This document shows, piece after piece, positions 1 through 10,255 of a stretch of DNA of 64,000 bases. A program made the translations under genes and the position numbers. The notes below the pieces were generated by a model that was not told the DNA's origin, made no database searches, and saw only the letters and a program-made list of their open reading frames with translations. Every line of letters begins with the position of its first letter. The stretch's first letter is position 1. The stretch lies in NCBI RefSeq assembly GCF_002901705.1, contig NZ_PPPV01000012.1, positions 403,451-467,450 on the forward strand, written 5' to 3'. This DNA is from Staphylococcus lugdunensis (GTDB lineage Bacteria; Bacillota; Bacilli; Staphylococcales; Staphylococcaceae).

Positions 1-2906
1 TGCCCGTAGTATTTGTTATTAATCAAATTGATAAACACCAGGAAGAAGAACTAAGCTTCGATACATTTAAGAAAAAGGTAGCACAATCCATTAAAGAATG
101 GGATATCAATGTCGAGCAAATTTACTATGTCTCTAAATTTGAACATCCACATAATCAATTAAAAGACCTGTCACGTGACTTAGTAACTATGGATGAACAT
201 AGAGAATCCATCAATCAATACGTCGAGCGAACATTAGATTTTATCGCGCATTCACAACTGTCATATATTCAAAGTGAGCTTCAAAATATTTTAGAAACTT
301 TGGATATTGAGGAACAAGATTTTCAAGAAGCATATTTACGTTTTCAACAAAATCAAGCTGTAAGCGAAGAAGCAAAGATGTTAAATAATCCACAAGAATT
401 ATTGCGTTTTCTTAAAATGAAACGGAAAGACATACTTGAAAATGCATATATCATGACACACGATATGCGTGAACAAATACGATTTTATCTAGAAAGTATG
501 TCAAAAGATTTTAAAGTGCACGGTTTTCTAAATAAGAAGAAAAAGAAGGAAGCGGAACAACAACGTCGCCTTAAACTTGTAATCGATATGTTACAAGACA
601 AAGTCAATCAGCAAATTCGTCAACTTATGCGAGAAGATATGTCCTTTTTAACGCGCTTCATCAATAATAGTACAGTAACTTCAAACATATTAAATCAACA
701 TTATCACATCGATGAAGCCTTGGTATCATCTTTATACCAACCTCAAACAGCAATTAGTAATACCTATGTACTTACATTTTCTGATGATACATTAAAGGCC
801 ATTCGTAAATTTGTAGAACAAGAATCTGAACCATTATTTGAGCAGGCATCTAAGTATGCTCAAGCTAACGATTTATCTGATGATGCAGACAATGATTTAA
901 CGATTTATGAACGGTTTATTGAATTAAAACAGTTAAAAGAGTCTCTCACAACAAAGAATTATCGTCATTATTATATACATTTGGATGATTCTTTAGATAA
1001 ACTCATCGGACGCACCGAAACAAATTATATGTTATCAGAAACTACAGATTCACATGAACACGCTCATATGGAAACAGTTAAGCATAAAGAAAAAACACAA
1101 CATGCCGATATAGCTGAAGGCTTAAACATCATAAAAGATATACCACTTTTTAAACAAACAAAAATGGATATTCAAGACACTTTAAAACGCATGAACCAAA
1201 ACATAGTAAAAATAGCAGTATTTGGCACATTTAGTGCAGGAAAAAGCAGTTTAATTAATGCTTTACTTGGAGATACATATTTAGTTAGTTCTCCTAATCC
1301 TACAACTGCAGCCACTACCGAATTGTCATATGGTGAACAAAGTTATATCACGTTAAAAACAAATGACCAATTAGTAGCCGAATTAAACGATATACTGAAG
1401 TATCATCACTTATCATTTGATAGCCTTGAAGCACTGTTAAAAAGTGATTTAAATCAAATCAAACAAAAATTACCTAAAAATCAACTTGCATTTATCAATG
1501 CTATTGAAAAACATGCTTCATTGTATCAAACTATGCTCACTCAAGGTACAAAACATAATATTGAACAAGCAGAAATTAAAAAATGGAGTTCTGAAGATGC
1601 GTATGCCGCTTTCGTAAAAACTGTACACTTAAAACTGCCAATCGAATGGTTACAGGATAAAATTATTGTTGATTCATTAGGTTTACATTCAAATAACCAA
1701 CGTCATACTAATGAAACTGAACAAATTTTAACTTCGGCAGATTTAATTCTCTATGTTAGCTACTTTAATCACTCATTTACAGATAATGATAAGGCCTTTA
1801 TAGAACACATGAAGGCAATGAATCAATTAAATGATCATCAATCGTTTAAAATGATAGTAAATGCAATTGACTTAGCAGAATCAAAAAATGACATTGATAG
1901 TGTAAAAGAATATGTTTTTAATGCTTTAAATCAGGTGGGTTTAAAGTCTGAAATTTATACAGTATCAAGTCGCATCGGCCTTAAAAGAAATGATGAAGGC
2001 ATCATTAACTTAAGAGATAGTATTGATTATTTTGCAAAAGTAGAAGCAAAGTCTATTTTAGAAACACAAATGATACATCAATTAGCACAAATTAAACAGG
2101 CCTATGCAGAATTAATTGATGATTATTATAACAACGAAGCACAACTAAGAACTCGAAATAATAAATTACAACAATATCAGCAAGAAACACATGTTGCTAC
2201 ACAACTCATAACAACATCAAGTCAATTATCTATTAATGAAATTGATGACCAAATTTATTATTTAAATGATAGATTAAAATTGCAATTATTAGACGACGTT
2301 AAAAGTGTTTTTAATAGTCAATTGACTCAGCATCCTGACTTCTCAAAACAAAAGTCAGACGCCACAAAAGACTATTTAACTCAAATTCACCAACGTTTTT
2401 ACTTAGAACAAACACTTATTACTGAACGAATTAAAAAACATTTCCAACAAGATATAGAACGTCAACTATCTCCAGTATTAAAAAAATTAGAACAAGTTCA
2501 TATTTTCATTCAACCTGAACTAAATATTAATATTGAAATTAGCAATACACCGATACTTACTATTGAATTAGAAGATATGTTAAAGGTATTACCTAAAAAT
2601 CTAACAAAACGTAATATTTTAAATCATAATATTCAAAGAAAAATACAACAAAATATTGCACAGCAAACCTTACATTTAATACAAAATGGTTTAAACGACT
2701 TACGTCACAAGCTCCAAAAAGTCATAAAGGACATGGAAGATCAATACGAACATGTATTTTTAGACTTAGAAAACGAAGTACAGACACAAATTCAAACACT
2801 TTTATCATTTAAACTGGACAATCAACTTATCACATCTATAGAACATGCAGCGCGTCAATTAGATCATATTTTACAAGGGAAAGAAGGCCGCACTTATGAC
2901 GAATAG
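1..2906 (+). CDS. dynA: Dynamin-like GTPase DynA, 5' truncated by window edge
   Basis: Membrane-remodelling dynamin-like protein of the two-headed bacterial DynA type, which has two GTPase modules fused in one chain and acts in membrane fusion, repair and stress tolerance. The frame is open from the first bases, so the protein begins before the window and the ATG at 189 is internal. The first GTPase head survives only as its G4 motif NQID at about nt 21-32. The second head is complete: P-loop GTFSAGKSS at about 1224-1250, DxxG as DSLG near 1671 and NAID near 1860. Long helical stalk sequence surrounds each head. About 967 residues are visible. The stop overlaps the start of the exonuclease gene by 11 bases, the same pairing as ypbR-ypcP in Bacillus. 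Family assignment is secure; the exact role here is inferred. Confidence 0.9.
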   Translation, partial: PVVFVINQIDKHQEEELSFDTFKKKVAQSIKEWDINVEQIYYVSKFEHPHNQLKDLSRDLVTMDEHRESINQYVERTLDFIAHSQLSYIQSELQNILETLDIEEQDFQEAYLRFQQNQAVSEEAKMLNNPQELLRFLKMKRKDILENAYIMTHDMREQIRFYLESMSKDFKVHGFLNKKKKKEAEQQRRLKLVIDMLQDKVNQQIRQLMREDMSFLTRFINNSTVTSNILNQHYHIDEALVSSLYQPQTAISNTYVLTFSDDTLKAIRKFVEQESEPLFEQASKYAQANDLSDDADNDLTIYERFIELKQLKESLTTKNYRHYYIHLDDSLDKLIGRTETNYMLSETTDSHEHAHMETVKHKEKTQHADIAEGLNIIKDIPLFKQTKMDIQDTLKRMNQNIVKIAVFGTFSAGKSSLINALLGDTYLVSSPNPTTAATTELSYGEQSYITLKTNDQLVAELNDILKYHHLSFDSLEALLKSDLNQIKQKLPKNQLAFINAIEKHASLYQTMLTQGTKHNIEQAEIKKWSSEDAYAAFVKTVHLKLPIEWLQDKIIVDSLGLHSNNQRHTNETEQILTSADLILYVSYFNHSFTDNDKAFIEHMKAMNQLNDHQSFKMIVNAIDLAESKNDIDSVKEYVFNALNQVGLKSEIYTVSSRIGLKRNDEGIINLRDSIDYFAKVEAKSILETQMIHQLAQIKQAYAELIDDYYNNEAQLRTRNNKLQQYQQETHVATQLITTSSQLSINEIDDQIYYLNDRLKLQLLDDVKSVFNSQLTQHPDFSKQKSDATKDYLTQIHQRFYLEQTLITERIKKHFQQDIERQLSPVLKKLEQVHIFIQPELNINIEISNTPILTIELEDMLKVLPKNLTKRNILNHNIQRKIQQNIAQQTLHLIQNGLNDLRHKLQKVIKDMEDQYEHVFLDLENEVQTQIQTLLSFKLDNQLITSIEHAARQLDHILQGKEGRTYDE

Positions 2907-3777
2907 AGTATTACTAGTAGATGGTATGGCATTATTATTTAGACATTTTTACGCAACAAGCTTACACAATCAATTTATGTATAATTCGAAAGGTATACCT
3001 ACAAATGGCGTTCAAGGTTTTGTAAGACACATTTTTTCAGCTATTCATGATATAGCACCAAGTCATGTTGCAGTTTGCTGGGATATGGGACAAGAAACAT
3101 TTAGAAATCAAATGTATGCTTCATATAAGCAAAACCGTCCTGCACCACCAAATGAACTCATTCCACAATTTGATTATGTCAAAGAAATCGCAACTCAGTT
3201 TGGTTTTGTAAATATTGGTGTTGTCAATTATGAAGCTGATGATGTTATAGGTAGCTTAGCCCAAACTTATTCAGATCAAAATGAGGTATTTATTATTACT
3301 GGGGACAAAGATATATTGCAATGTATCAATCCTAATGTAGAAGTTTGGTTAACCAAAAAAGGCTTTAATATATATAATCGTTACACACTTGAACGTTTTC
3401 TTGAAGATTATGGAATTACACCAAAGCAATTCATTGATGTTAAAGCTTTCATGGGAGATACAGCAGACGGCTATCCCGGCGTTAAAGGTATAGGTGAAAA
3501 AACGGCACTTAAGTTAATAAAAGAACATCAAAGTGTCGAAGGTGTCCTTAGTAATATTAGTAAGCTAACCCAAGGCCAACAAACAAAGATTAATAGTCAT
3601 ATTGATGACTTAAAACTTTCTAAACAACTTGCTGAAATATATACCAACGTACCACTAGATACAGAGTCATTATTTGATAAAATGACATACGCCAATACGT
3701 TACAAAATATATTGTCAATTTGTAATGAACATGAACTATTTGTCTCAGGTAAATATCTTGCGACTAACTTTAGTTAA
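2896..3777 (+). CDS. ypcP: 5'-3' exonuclease, PolA N-terminal-like (YpcP family)
   Basis: Stand-alone 5'-3' exonuclease/flap nuclease related to the N-terminal domain of DNA polymerase I, expected to remove RNA primers and flaps in the cytoplasm. The 293-residue protein has the metal-binding acidic residues of the family: D9 in LLVDGMALL, the ADD motif at 114-116, TGDKD at 135-139 and GDTAD at 187-191. A helix-hairpin-helix DNA-binding segment, GVKGIGEKTA, lies at about 195-204. No polymerase domain follows, so it is the standalone form rather than a polA fragment. It overlaps dynA by 11 bases and is probably translationally coupled to it. Nothing appears broken. Confidence 0.93.
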   Translation: MTNRVLLVDGMALLFRHFYATSLHNQFMYNSKGIPTNGVQGFVRHIFSAIHDIAPSHVAVCWDMGQETFRNQMYASYKQNRPAPPNELIPQFDYVKEIATQFGFVNIGVVNYEADDVIGSLAQTYSDQNEVFIITGDKDILQCINPNVEVWLTKKGFNIYNRYTLERFLEDYGITPKQFIDVKAFMGDTADGYPGVKGIGEKTALKLIKEHQSVEGVLSNISKLTQGQQTKINSHIDDLKLSKQLAEIYTNVPLDTESLFDKMTYANTLQNILSICNEHELFVSGKYLATNFS

Positions 3778-3849
3778 GTAACATAATTTAAAAGTAAAAA
3801 ACAAAAGTTGTAAAATCACACACATATATATTGTATATGGCATGACGCT

Positions 3850-3930
3850 TGAGGAAGTAATGCTAGTTAGAGCCGAGACTGAGACAACACCCTAGGAAAG
3901 CGAAACCATAAAATACGAAGCATTACAAAT
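3850..3930 (+). ncRNA. Candidate structured RNA upstream of the trp leader
   Basis: An 8-bp perfect stem (GTAATGCT near 3859 with AGCATTAC near 3919) encloses about 52 bases that include a GC-richer stretch unlike the AT-rich spacer around it. It lies between the end of ypcP and a dispersed repeat at 3938-4078. I cannot match it to a known RNA family. It has neither the conserved RNase P nor tmRNA landmarks and shows no obvious promoter. It may be part of the adjoining repeat. Confidence 0.25.
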
Positions 3931-3937
3931 AAAGAAC

Positions 3938-4078
3938 CGTTTGGGACATCATTATGTTTAGACTATGAACTGTATAAAGTGGCAGTGTTGACTGGCTTGA
4001 AAATACGCTTATACCAAGCTTTTTTCAAGTCTAGTTAACCTTGCAGATACGGTAATACGAATTCAAAATGAATGATGT
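3938..4078. repeat. Dispersed long-hairpin repeat, family A, copy 1
   Basis: Begins with TTGGGACA and contains the core GACTGGCTTGAAAA ... TTTTTTCAAGTCTAGTT, an imperfect inverted repeat around a CTTATACCAAGC centre, followed by AATTCAAAATGAAT. The same core recurs at 27079-27172 and 28918-29031. Intergenic and non-coding. It sits just upstream of the trp promoter. Similar dispersed elements occur in other staphylococcal genomes as far as I recall. Confidence 0.7.
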
Positions 4079-4179
4079 TAATGACTCTTATTTATAGACA
4101 ATGGGAGACGCACATAATTAATTATAAACAACTCTAATAAATCAATCTTTTTTAATTTTAACCATATTATGAACAAGGG

Positions 4180-4208
4180 TTGACATTATTAAAAAGGTGA
4201 TGTAATAT
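4180..4208 (+). promoter_or_regulatory. Promoter of the trp operon
   Basis: A consensus -35 TTGACA (4180-4185) is separated by 17 bases from TAATAT (4203-4208), with an extended -10 TG at 4201-4202. Transcription would begin near 4215, immediately before the first T-box leader. Confidence 0.7.
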
Positions 4209-4214
4209 ACTGAA

Positions 4215-4432
4215 ACATAAGAATTATCAGATAATTTGAAGAATAAGTAGTTTTACGTTACGTAACAATAAGAAAGCTAATGGGTGATGTAAATTAGCAC
4301 GGCGTGTTAAATGAATTGGGTCTTCAAAGTTTAAAATATGACTATATTAATGAGTGAGCAATGTATATTTTTAATTAAGGTGGCACCACGGTAACGCGTC
4401 CTTATGTGTTTAGCGTTAACGTGTTTTTTTAC
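4215..4432 (+). promoter_or_regulatory. T-box leader 1, tryptophan specific
   Basis: First of two tandem tRNA-sensing leaders. The T-box core AAGGTGGCACCACG is at 4377-4390 and pairs with the uncharged tRNA acceptor end in this family. A hairpin whose 3' arm ends in GTTAACGTG plus seven T residues (to about 4430) is the terminator. The specifier region reads AATTGGGT with TGG (Trp) at 4317-4319, in the same context as in the second copy. When tRNA-Trp is uncharged, antitermination would allow transcription of trpE and beyond. Confidence 0.88.
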
Positions 4433-4439
4433 GCTTTAA

Positions 4440-4638
4440 TTACTGAAATTAGTAGTTGTTTATACGGTAGTTTTAGAAAGTTAGTGGTTGATGAAAACTA
4501 ACACCTTGAATGATGAAATTGGGTTCAGTAAATTTTATCAATATTATATTTTAAAGTGAACAATATCTAACCGATATTGTTAATCAAGGTGGTACCGCGC
4601 AACAGCGTCCTTTTGTATAGAGGATGCTGTTTTTTTAT
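4440..4638 (+). promoter_or_regulatory. T-box leader 2, tryptophan specific
   Basis: Second tandem T-box. The core AAGGTGGTACCGCG is at 4586-4599, followed by the terminator AACAGCGTCCT/AGGATGCTGTT with seven T residues (about 4601-4637). The specifier context AATTGGGT is identical to copy 1, with TGG at 4520-4522. No good promoter is visible between the two leaders, so they probably act in series on one transcript. The trpE ribosome binding site GGAAGGAG follows directly. Confidence 0.9.
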
Positions 4639-4652
4639 GGAAGGAGCTTAAA

Positions 4653-6056
4653 ATGAAAATTTATTACAAAGTTTTGAAGGCAACGATGACGCCAGAAGCA
4701 CTTGCACAATTAAGTACGAAAAAGATTATTTTAGAAAGTGCTAATCAAACTCAGGTCAAAGGTCGCTACTCAATTGTTGCTTTAGATTATTACGGCACAA
4801 TAACACTATATGATGATTTTTTAGAAATTAAGACGCAGCAACAATCAGAAACGATAACAACTCATTTTTATGATTATTTTAAAAATTATATAAATCAATT
4901 TAATGAGTCCATATCGCATTCTGACTTGCAGGACTTACCCTTTATTTCAGGATTTATTGGTTCATGTAGTTTTGATTTAGCACGCCATGAATTTCCAATT
5001 TTGAAAAAAACACCACTCAAGTTAAACAATGAACATGATGCAAGATTTTTCATGATTGAAGATGTATATGTATTTGATCATTATAAAGATGATTTGTATG
5101 TTATTGCGACCAATCAATTTTCATTAGCATCACAAGAACAATTAGAAGCACGTGTTGAGAATAATATAAAAAGACTCTACAATATTCAACCGCTTCATCA
5201 AACTATTGATTTTCAACATCATAAAGTTATAACAAGCAATATTGATAAAACATCGTTTTTAAATATGATTAGCCAATATAAACAAAAAATTCAATCTGGA
5301 GATATGTTTCAAGTTGTCCCATCACGCATCTACAGTTACCAACATCACTTTGGCAATCAGTTACATCAATTAACATTTCAATTGTATCAAAATTTGAAAA
5401 GACAAAATCCAAGTCCTTACATGTACTATATTAATATGGATGAGCCTATTATCATAGGTAGTTCTCCTGAAAGCTTTGTCAAAGTTCATAAAGATAAAGT
5501 TTACACTAATCCTATAGCTGGAACAATTCAACGTGGTACAACACCAGATGAAGATTTAGCTCATGCACAACAACTACTCAATGATTCTAAAGAGCGCAGC
5601 GAGCACAGTATGCTTGTTGACTTAGGTAGAAATGATATCAATAGAATAGCGCTACCAGGTTCAACCAGCATATTAAAACTTATGGAAATTGAAAAATACG
5701 AGCATGTGATGCATATCGTTAGTGAAGTACGAGGCAATGTCGATAAATCATTATCACCGATGACTATAATTGCAAGTTTATTGCCAACTGGCACTGTATC
5801 AGGCGCACCAAAATTACGTGCTATTCAACGGATTTATGAAAGCCACCCATATAAACGTGGCATCTATAGTGGGGGCATTGGCTACATAAATTGTAATCAA
5901 GATTTAGATTTTGCACTTGCTATACGTACAATGCTAATAGATGACAAAGAAGTTCATGTTGAAGCAGGTTGCGGTGTTGTTTATGATTCGATTCCTGAAA
6001 AAGAATTACGAGAAACGCAATTAAAAGCAAAAAGTTTATTGGAGGTCACACCATGA
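4653..6056 (+). CDS. trpE: Anthranilate synthase component I
   Basis: Chorismate-binding large subunit that converts chorismate and ammonia (from TrpG glutaminase) to anthranilate, the first committed step of tryptophan synthesis. The 467-residue protein has the chorismate-binding signatures PIAGTIQRG (287-295), GTVSGAPKLRA (380-390) and SGGIGY (406-411). An ILESA segment at 26-30 corresponds to the LLES element that binds feedback tryptophan in this family. The start is fixed by GGAAGGAG seven bases upstream. The gene is the first of a seven-gene operon and overlaps trpG by four bases. It lies behind two Trp T-boxes, so it should be controlled by tRNA-Trp charging as well as by feedback inhibition. 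Confidence 0.96.
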   Translation: MKIYYKVLKATMTPEALAQLSTKKIILESANQTQVKGRYSIVALDYYGTITLYDDFLEIKTQQQSETITTHFYDYFKNYINQFNESISHSDLQDLPFISGFIGSCSFDLARHEFPILKKTPLKLNNEHDARFFMIEDVYVFDHYKDDLYVIATNQFSLASQEQLEARVENNIKRLYNIQPLHQTIDFQHHKVITSNIDKTSFLNMISQYKQKIQSGDMFQVVPSRIYSYQHHFGNQLHQLTFQLYQNLKRQNPSPYMYYINMDEPIIIGSSPESFVKVHKDKVYTNPIAGTIQRGTTPDEDLAHAQQLLNDSKERSEHSMLVDLGRNDINRIALPGSTSILKLMEIEKYEHVMHIVSEVRGNVDKSLSPMTIIASLLPTGTVSGAPKLRAIQRIYESHPYKRGIYSGGIGYINCNQDLDFALAIRTMLIDDKEVHVEAGCGVVYDSIPEKELRETQLKAKSLLEVTP

Positions 6057-6619
6057 TATTAATTATCGATAACTATGATTCATTTACCTATAACTTAGTT
6101 GACATAGTGTCAAAACATCAAAATGTCATCGTAAAATATCCTGACGATCCAGATGCATTAACATATCAAGAAACGGTATCTGGTGTTATTATTTCCCCTG
6201 GTCCAGGCCATCCTTTAGATAACAATTATCTGTTACAAATAATAGAAACATACAAAAATTTACCAATATTAGGCGTTTGTTTAGGCGCACAAGCGTTGAC
6301 TTGTTATTACGGTGGTCGAGTAATCCAATCTGACACTGTCATGCATGGTAAAGTCGATATTATGCACCAAACTCATTCATCATTATTGTATAAAGGGTGT
6401 CCTTCGTCATTTAATATCATGCGTTACCATTCACTTATTTCAGATGCCAATCATTTTCCTAAAAATTTAATCATTACAGGAAAAACGGAAGATTCTATTC
6501 AATCATATGAGCACAATAAACGTCCGCATTATGGCATACAATATCATCCAGAATCATTCGCCACCGATTATGGAGAACAAATTATTACTAATTTCTTAAA
6601 CATCACACAGAAAGGCTGA
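6053..6619 (+). CDS. trpG: Anthranilate synthase component II (glutamine amidotransferase)
   Basis: Class I glutamine amidotransferase that supplies ammonia to TrpE. All triad residues are present in 188 residues: C76 in LGVCLGAQ, and H165 and E167 in YHPES. The oxyanion segment SPGPGHP is at about 48-54. It starts inside the trpE stop (ATGA overlap), consistent with coupled translation of the two subunits. In some Firmicutes this subunit also serves folate synthesis as PabA; the location here argues for the tryptophan role, but dual use cannot be excluded from this window. Confidence 0.95.
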   Translation: MILIIDNYDSFTYNLVDIVSKHQNVIVKYPDDPDALTYQETVSGVIISPGPGHPLDNNYLLQIIETYKNLPILGVCLGAQALTCYYGGRVIQSDTVMHGKVDIMHQTHSSLLYKGCPSSFNIMRYHSLISDANHFPKNLIITGKTEDSIQSYEHNKRPHYGIQYHPESFATDYGEQIITNFLNITQKG

Positions 6620-6626
6620 CAACAAT

Positions 6627-7628
6627 ATGAAATCAACAGAATCACTAACTAACCATCACCCATTTTCTCAAGCAGATGCTAACAACTTGATTAAAATACT
6701 CATTGATCCCAAAGTGGAAAACCATGACAAAGTTGAGTTGTTACAAACATTTACAGACAGAGAACTACAACAGAAAGAATTAACACATCTGGTTCGCAGC
6801 TTAACTCAAACGATGTACCCTGTCCAACCATCCTACCCAGGTGCAATGTGTGTCTGTGGCACTGGCGGAGATAAATCAAATAGTTTTAATATTTCTACAA
6901 CCGTTGCATTTATTGTTGCAGCAGCAGGCGTGCCAATTATTAAACATGGAAACAAAAGTATAACATCACATTCTGGCAGCACTGATTTACTACAACAACT
7001 TAATATTCAAACAACCAAAGTTGAAGACGTAAGTCAACGCTTAGATAATAAAGGTTTAGCCTTTGTAAGTGCACCTGAAGCATATCCTGTAATGAAATAT
7101 ATTCAACCAGTAAGAAAAATGATTGGTAAACCGACATTTTTTAATTTAATAGGTCCTATTATTAATCCTTTTGCACTGACTTATCAAGTTATGGGGGTCT
7201 TTGATCCAAACCAATTGGACTCAATCATCCATACTTTAAAAGATTTAGGACGACGTAGAGCAATTGTCTTACATGGTGCGCACGGCATGGATGAAGCCAC
7301 ATTATCAGGTAATAATTTAATTTATGAACTAGATGAAAATGGTAACGTAAACCACTACACATTAAATGCACAAGACTTAGGATTTTCATATGCACCTGAT
7401 AGCGAACTTAAAGGAGGTAGCCCAGAAGAAAATAGACGTATTACCTTAGATATTTTAAACGGAAAAGACAGATCATCAAAAAGAGATGTTGTCGTCCTTA
7501 ATGCAGCAATTGCACTTTATGTCGCTGAAAAAGTACATAGCATTCAAGCTGGAATATCAATAGCTGAGTATTTAATAGACAATGGACTTGCTATGAAACA
7601 ATGCTTAATTGTAGAAGGGAATGCGTAA
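6627..7628 (+). CDS. trpD: Anthranilate phosphoribosyltransferase
   Basis: Transfers the phosphoribosyl group of PRPP to anthranilate, the second pathway step. The 333-residue chain has the glycine-rich PRPP-binding motif [14 protein letters not shown] (78-91) and the KHGN segment at 106-109 that contacts both substrates in this family. It follows trpG by seven bases. Its stop codon shares one base with the trpC start (TAATG). No fusion to trpG is present, unlike in enterobacteria. Confidence 0.95.
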   Translation: MKSTESLTNHHPFSQADANNLIKILIDPKVENHDKVELLQTFTDRELQQKELTHLVRSLTQTMYPVQPSYPGAMCVCGTGGDKSNSFNISTTVAFIVAAAGVPIIKHGNKSITSHSGSTDLLQQLNIQTTKVEDVSQRLDNKGLAFVSAPEAYPVMKYIQPVRKMIGKPTFFNLIGPIINPFALTYQVMGVFDPNQLDSIIHTLKDLGRRRAIVLHGAHGMDEATLSGNNLIYELDENGNVNHYTLNAQDLGFSYAPDSELKGGSPEENRRITLDILNGKDRSSKRDVVVLNAAIALYVAEKVHSIQAGISIAEYLIDNGLAMKQCLIVEGNA

Positions 7629-8413
7629 TGATGACTATTTTAACTGAAATTGTTGATTATAAAAAAAGACTATTAGCTAATGGTTACTATGACAACAAAC
7701 TAAAATCATTAAAAGATTTAACGCCAATAAATAAGCCTACATTTAAATCTACACTTAGCAAAAGTAAACATTTATCTATCATTGCTGAAATTAAAACGAA
7801 AAGTCCTTCAGTTCCAAAATTCAATGTAAAAGATTTAGTTAAACAAGTTCAAGAATATGAGGCTAATGGCGCAGCTGCAATTTCTATATTAACGGATGAA
7901 CATTATTTCGATGGAAGCTTTGAACGTCTACAAAACTTATACAGCCATACAACACTTCCTATACTTTGTAAAGATTTTATTATTGATACGATACAAATCG
8001 ATGTTGCAAAGAAAGCTGGGGCCTCAATGATATTACTAATCGTTCATTGTTTAACAGATAGTAAACTAAAACAACTTTACAAATATGCACATAAACTAGG
8101 TTTGGAAGTACTGGTTGAGGTCCACAGCATTAAAGAATTACAACGTGCGCATCAACTTAATGCATCATTAATCGGAATTAATAATAGGGATTTAACAACT
8201 TTTAACACTCATGTAGAACATACCAATCAAATATTACGTCAAAAACATTCTGGCAGATTCTACATTTCTGAAAGTGGTATCCATTCGAGAGAAGACGTGC
8301 TATCAATAGTACAGACAGGAATATCTGGTATACTCATTGGCGGTGCTTTAATGAATTGCACAAATATCTCTGAATTCTTGCCAAGTCTTATGTTAGAAAA
8401 GGTAAATTTATGA
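7628..8413 (+). CDS. trpC: Indole-3-glycerol phosphate synthase
   Basis: TIM-barrel enzyme that closes the indole ring from CdRP. A longer frame is open from 7601, but the ATG at 7628 (or the adjacent one at 7631) is preferred because AAGGGA lies 7-10 bases upstream and the codon shares a base with the trpD stop. The 261-residue protein shows [11 protein letters not shown] (51-61) with the catalytic lysine and glutamate region, LCKDFI near 113-118 and the phosphate-binding ESGI segment near the C-terminus. It is not fused to trpF. It overlaps trpF by four bases. Confidence 0.94.
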   Translation: MMTILTEIVDYKKRLLANGYYDNKLKSLKDLTPINKPTFKSTLSKSKHLSIIAEIKTKSPSVPKFNVKDLVKQVQEYEANGAAAISILTDEHYFDGSFERLQNLYSHTTLPILCKDFIIDTIQIDVAKKAGASMILLIVHCLTDSKLKQLYKYAHKLGLEVLVEVHSIKELQRAHQLNASLIGINNRDLTTFNTHVEHTNQILRQKHSGRFYISESGIHSREDVLSIVQTGISGILIGGALMNCTNISEFLPSLMLEKVNL

Positions 8414-9045
8414 AATTAAAATTTTGCGGTTTCCAAACAAAACAAGATATTTTAAATGCACAACAACTCAACATCGATGCACTAGGAATGGTTTATTATG
8501 ATAAAAGTAAGCGTCATATTCAAGCTGATACAATCGCTTATTTATCACAGCTAATTCCCAAAGCAATTGAATGTGTATTAGTCGTCGTTAATCCATCATG
8601 GGACAATTTGCAATATATACTTCAATATGCGCAGATTAATTGCGTACAGTTTCATGGAACTGAAAATATTAAACTTACCTCTAAAACTAAACAGAATTTC
8701 AAGAATATTAAAATAATTAAAGCTTTACCTGCTAACTCACAACTACTTAAACAAATTAAATATTATCGAGAGGTTGCAGATAGTTTTATTATTGATACTC
8801 CATCTGCTTCATATGGTGGCACAGGACAGTCATATGATTGGCAGATTTTAAAGTCTTTACCTACAGATATAAATTATTTAATAGCTGGTGGGCTTACGTT
8901 GAACAAAATAAAATATATTGAAACCTTAAATTTGAGCCATGCTGGATACGATATTTCTAGCGGTATAGAAACAGACAATCATAAAGATTTAAATAAAATG
9001 AAAGCAATCATTCAACATGTTAAAGGAGCGATTTATCATGTATAA
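8410..9045 (+). CDS. trpF: Phosphoribosylanthranilate isomerase
   Basis: Catalyses the Amadori rearrangement of phosphoribosylanthranilate to CdRP, the step before TrpC. The 211-residue TIM barrel starts with KFCGFQT, whose Cys6 is the usual general base. It has the acid-containing segment [19 protein letters not shown] and the phosphate-binding IAGGL near residue 160. Its start overlaps trpC by four bases and its end overlaps trpB by eight. The N-terminal motif is KFCGFQT rather than the common KxCGxT; this is a mild divergence, not damage. Confidence 0.92.
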   Translation: MKLKFCGFQTKQDILNAQQLNIDALGMVYYDKSKRHIQADTIAYLSQLIPKAIECVLVVVNPSWDNLQYILQYAQINCVQFHGTENIKLTSKTKQNFKNIKIIKALPANSQLLKQIKYYREVADSFIIDTPSASYGGTGQSYDWQILKSLPTDINYLIAGGLTLNKIKYIETLNLSHAGYDISSGIETDNHKDLNKMKAIIQHVKGAIYHV

Positions 9046-10255
9046 CAATATTCAAACAGAAGCAGATCAATTAGGTTTTTTTGGCGAATACGGTGGACAA
9101 TTTGTACCAGAAACATTAATGCCAGCAGTATTAGAATTAAAACAAGCTTATAATAAAGCAAAAAAAGATCCTCAATTTCAACAAGAGCTAAATGATTATT
9201 TAACTGAATACGTAGGTCGAGCCACACCATTAACCTTTGCACAATCTTACACACAACATTTAGGCGGCGCAAAGATATATTTAAAACGTGAAGATTTAAA
9301 TCACACTGGTGCTCATAAAATAAATAATGCGCTTGGACAAGCTTTACTGGCAAAACGTATGGGCAAACGTAAATTGGTAGCGGAAACTGGTGCAGGACAA
9401 CATGGTGTAGCAAGTGCAACCGTTGCAGCATTATTCGATATGGAACTAATTGTATTTATGGGGAAAGAAGATATCCAACGTCAACAACTAAACGTGTTTC
9501 GTATGGAACTCTTAGGCGCAAAGGTAGTCTCAGTTGAAGATGGTCAAGGGACATTATCAGACGCCGTTAATAAAGCATTACAATACTGGGTTAGTCATGT
9601 TGATGATACACATTATTTACTCGGTTCAGCACTAGGACCTGATCCATTTCCTACGATAGTAAGAGATTTTCAAAGTGTTATCGGAAATGAAATTAAAACA
9701 CAAATATTAGAAAAAGAAGGCCGCTTGCCTAATGCCGTTGTTGCTTGTGTTGGAGGTGGCTCTAACGCGATAGGAACATTTTATCCTTTTATAAAAGATG
9801 AAGTCCAATTATATGGTGTTGAAGCTGCTGGGGAAGGTGCAAATACAAACAAACATGCACTTGCTATAGGCAAAGGTAAACCAGGTGTACTACATGGCGC
9901 AAAAATGTATCTTATTCAAGATAGACACGGTCAAATAGAACTTGCACATTCTATTTCAGCTGGCTTAGATTATCCCGGCATTGGTCCAGAACATTCATAC
10001 TATAACGATATTGGTAGAGTCCATTATACGAATGCAACTGACACAGAAGCAATGGAAGCACTCATACGTTTTACTAAAGATGAAGGCATTATCCCTGCCA
10101 TAGAAAGCGCGCATGCTTTAAGTTATGTTGAAAAATTAGCGCCACAAATGGATAAGGATCAGTTGCTTGTGGTGACGATTTCTGGTCGTGGTGATAAAGA
10201 CATGGAAACTATAAGACAATACATTCAACAAAGAGGTGATAGCCATGCACAATAA
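9038..10255 (+). CDS. trpB: Tryptophan synthase beta chain
   Basis: PLP enzyme that condenses indole (channelled from TrpA) with serine. The ATG at 9038 is chosen over an open upstream codon at 9017 because AAAGGAG lies eight bases before it and the product then has the usual 405 residues. K94 in [13 protein letters not shown] is the Schiff-base lysine. AETGAGQHG follows at about 117-125, and the phosphate-cup motif GGGSNAIG lies near residue 240. It belongs to the TrpB1 type that partners TrpA. It overlaps trpA by 11 bases. Confidence 0.96.
   Translation: MYNNIQTEADQLGFFGEYGGQFVPETLMPAVLELKQAYNKAKKDPQFQQELNDYLTEYVGRATPLTFAQSYTQHLGGAKIYLKREDLNHTGAHKINNALGQALLAKRMGKRKLVAETGAGQHGVASATVAALFDMELIVFMGKEDIQRQQLNVFRMELLGAKVVSVEDGQGTLSDAVNKALQYWVSHVDDTHYLLGSALGPDPFPTIVRDFQSVIGNEIKTQILEKEGRLPNAVVACVGGGSNAIGTFYPFIKDEVQLYGVEAAGEGANTNKHALAIGKGKPGVLHGAKMYLIQDRHGQIELAHSISAGLDYPGIGPEHSYYNDIGRVHYTNATDTEAMEALIRFTKDEGIIPAIESAHALSYVEKLAPQMDKDQLLVVTISGRGDKDMETIRQYIQQRGDSHAQ

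Noticed and set aside
189-2906. Start of the dynamin gene at ATG 189
   Set aside because: The same frame is open to the first bases of the window and encodes the NQID motif of the first GTPase head, so the start lies outside the window.
3841-3930. RNase P or tmRNA gene
   Set aside because: GCTTGAGGAAG resembles the start of RNase P RNA, but the conserved GAGGAAAGTCC and later landmarks are missing, and there is no tmRNA tag or acceptor end.
9036-9431. Minus-strand ORF inside trpB
   Set aside because: Shadow of trpB; repetitive Leu/His composition, no ribosome site and no homology.
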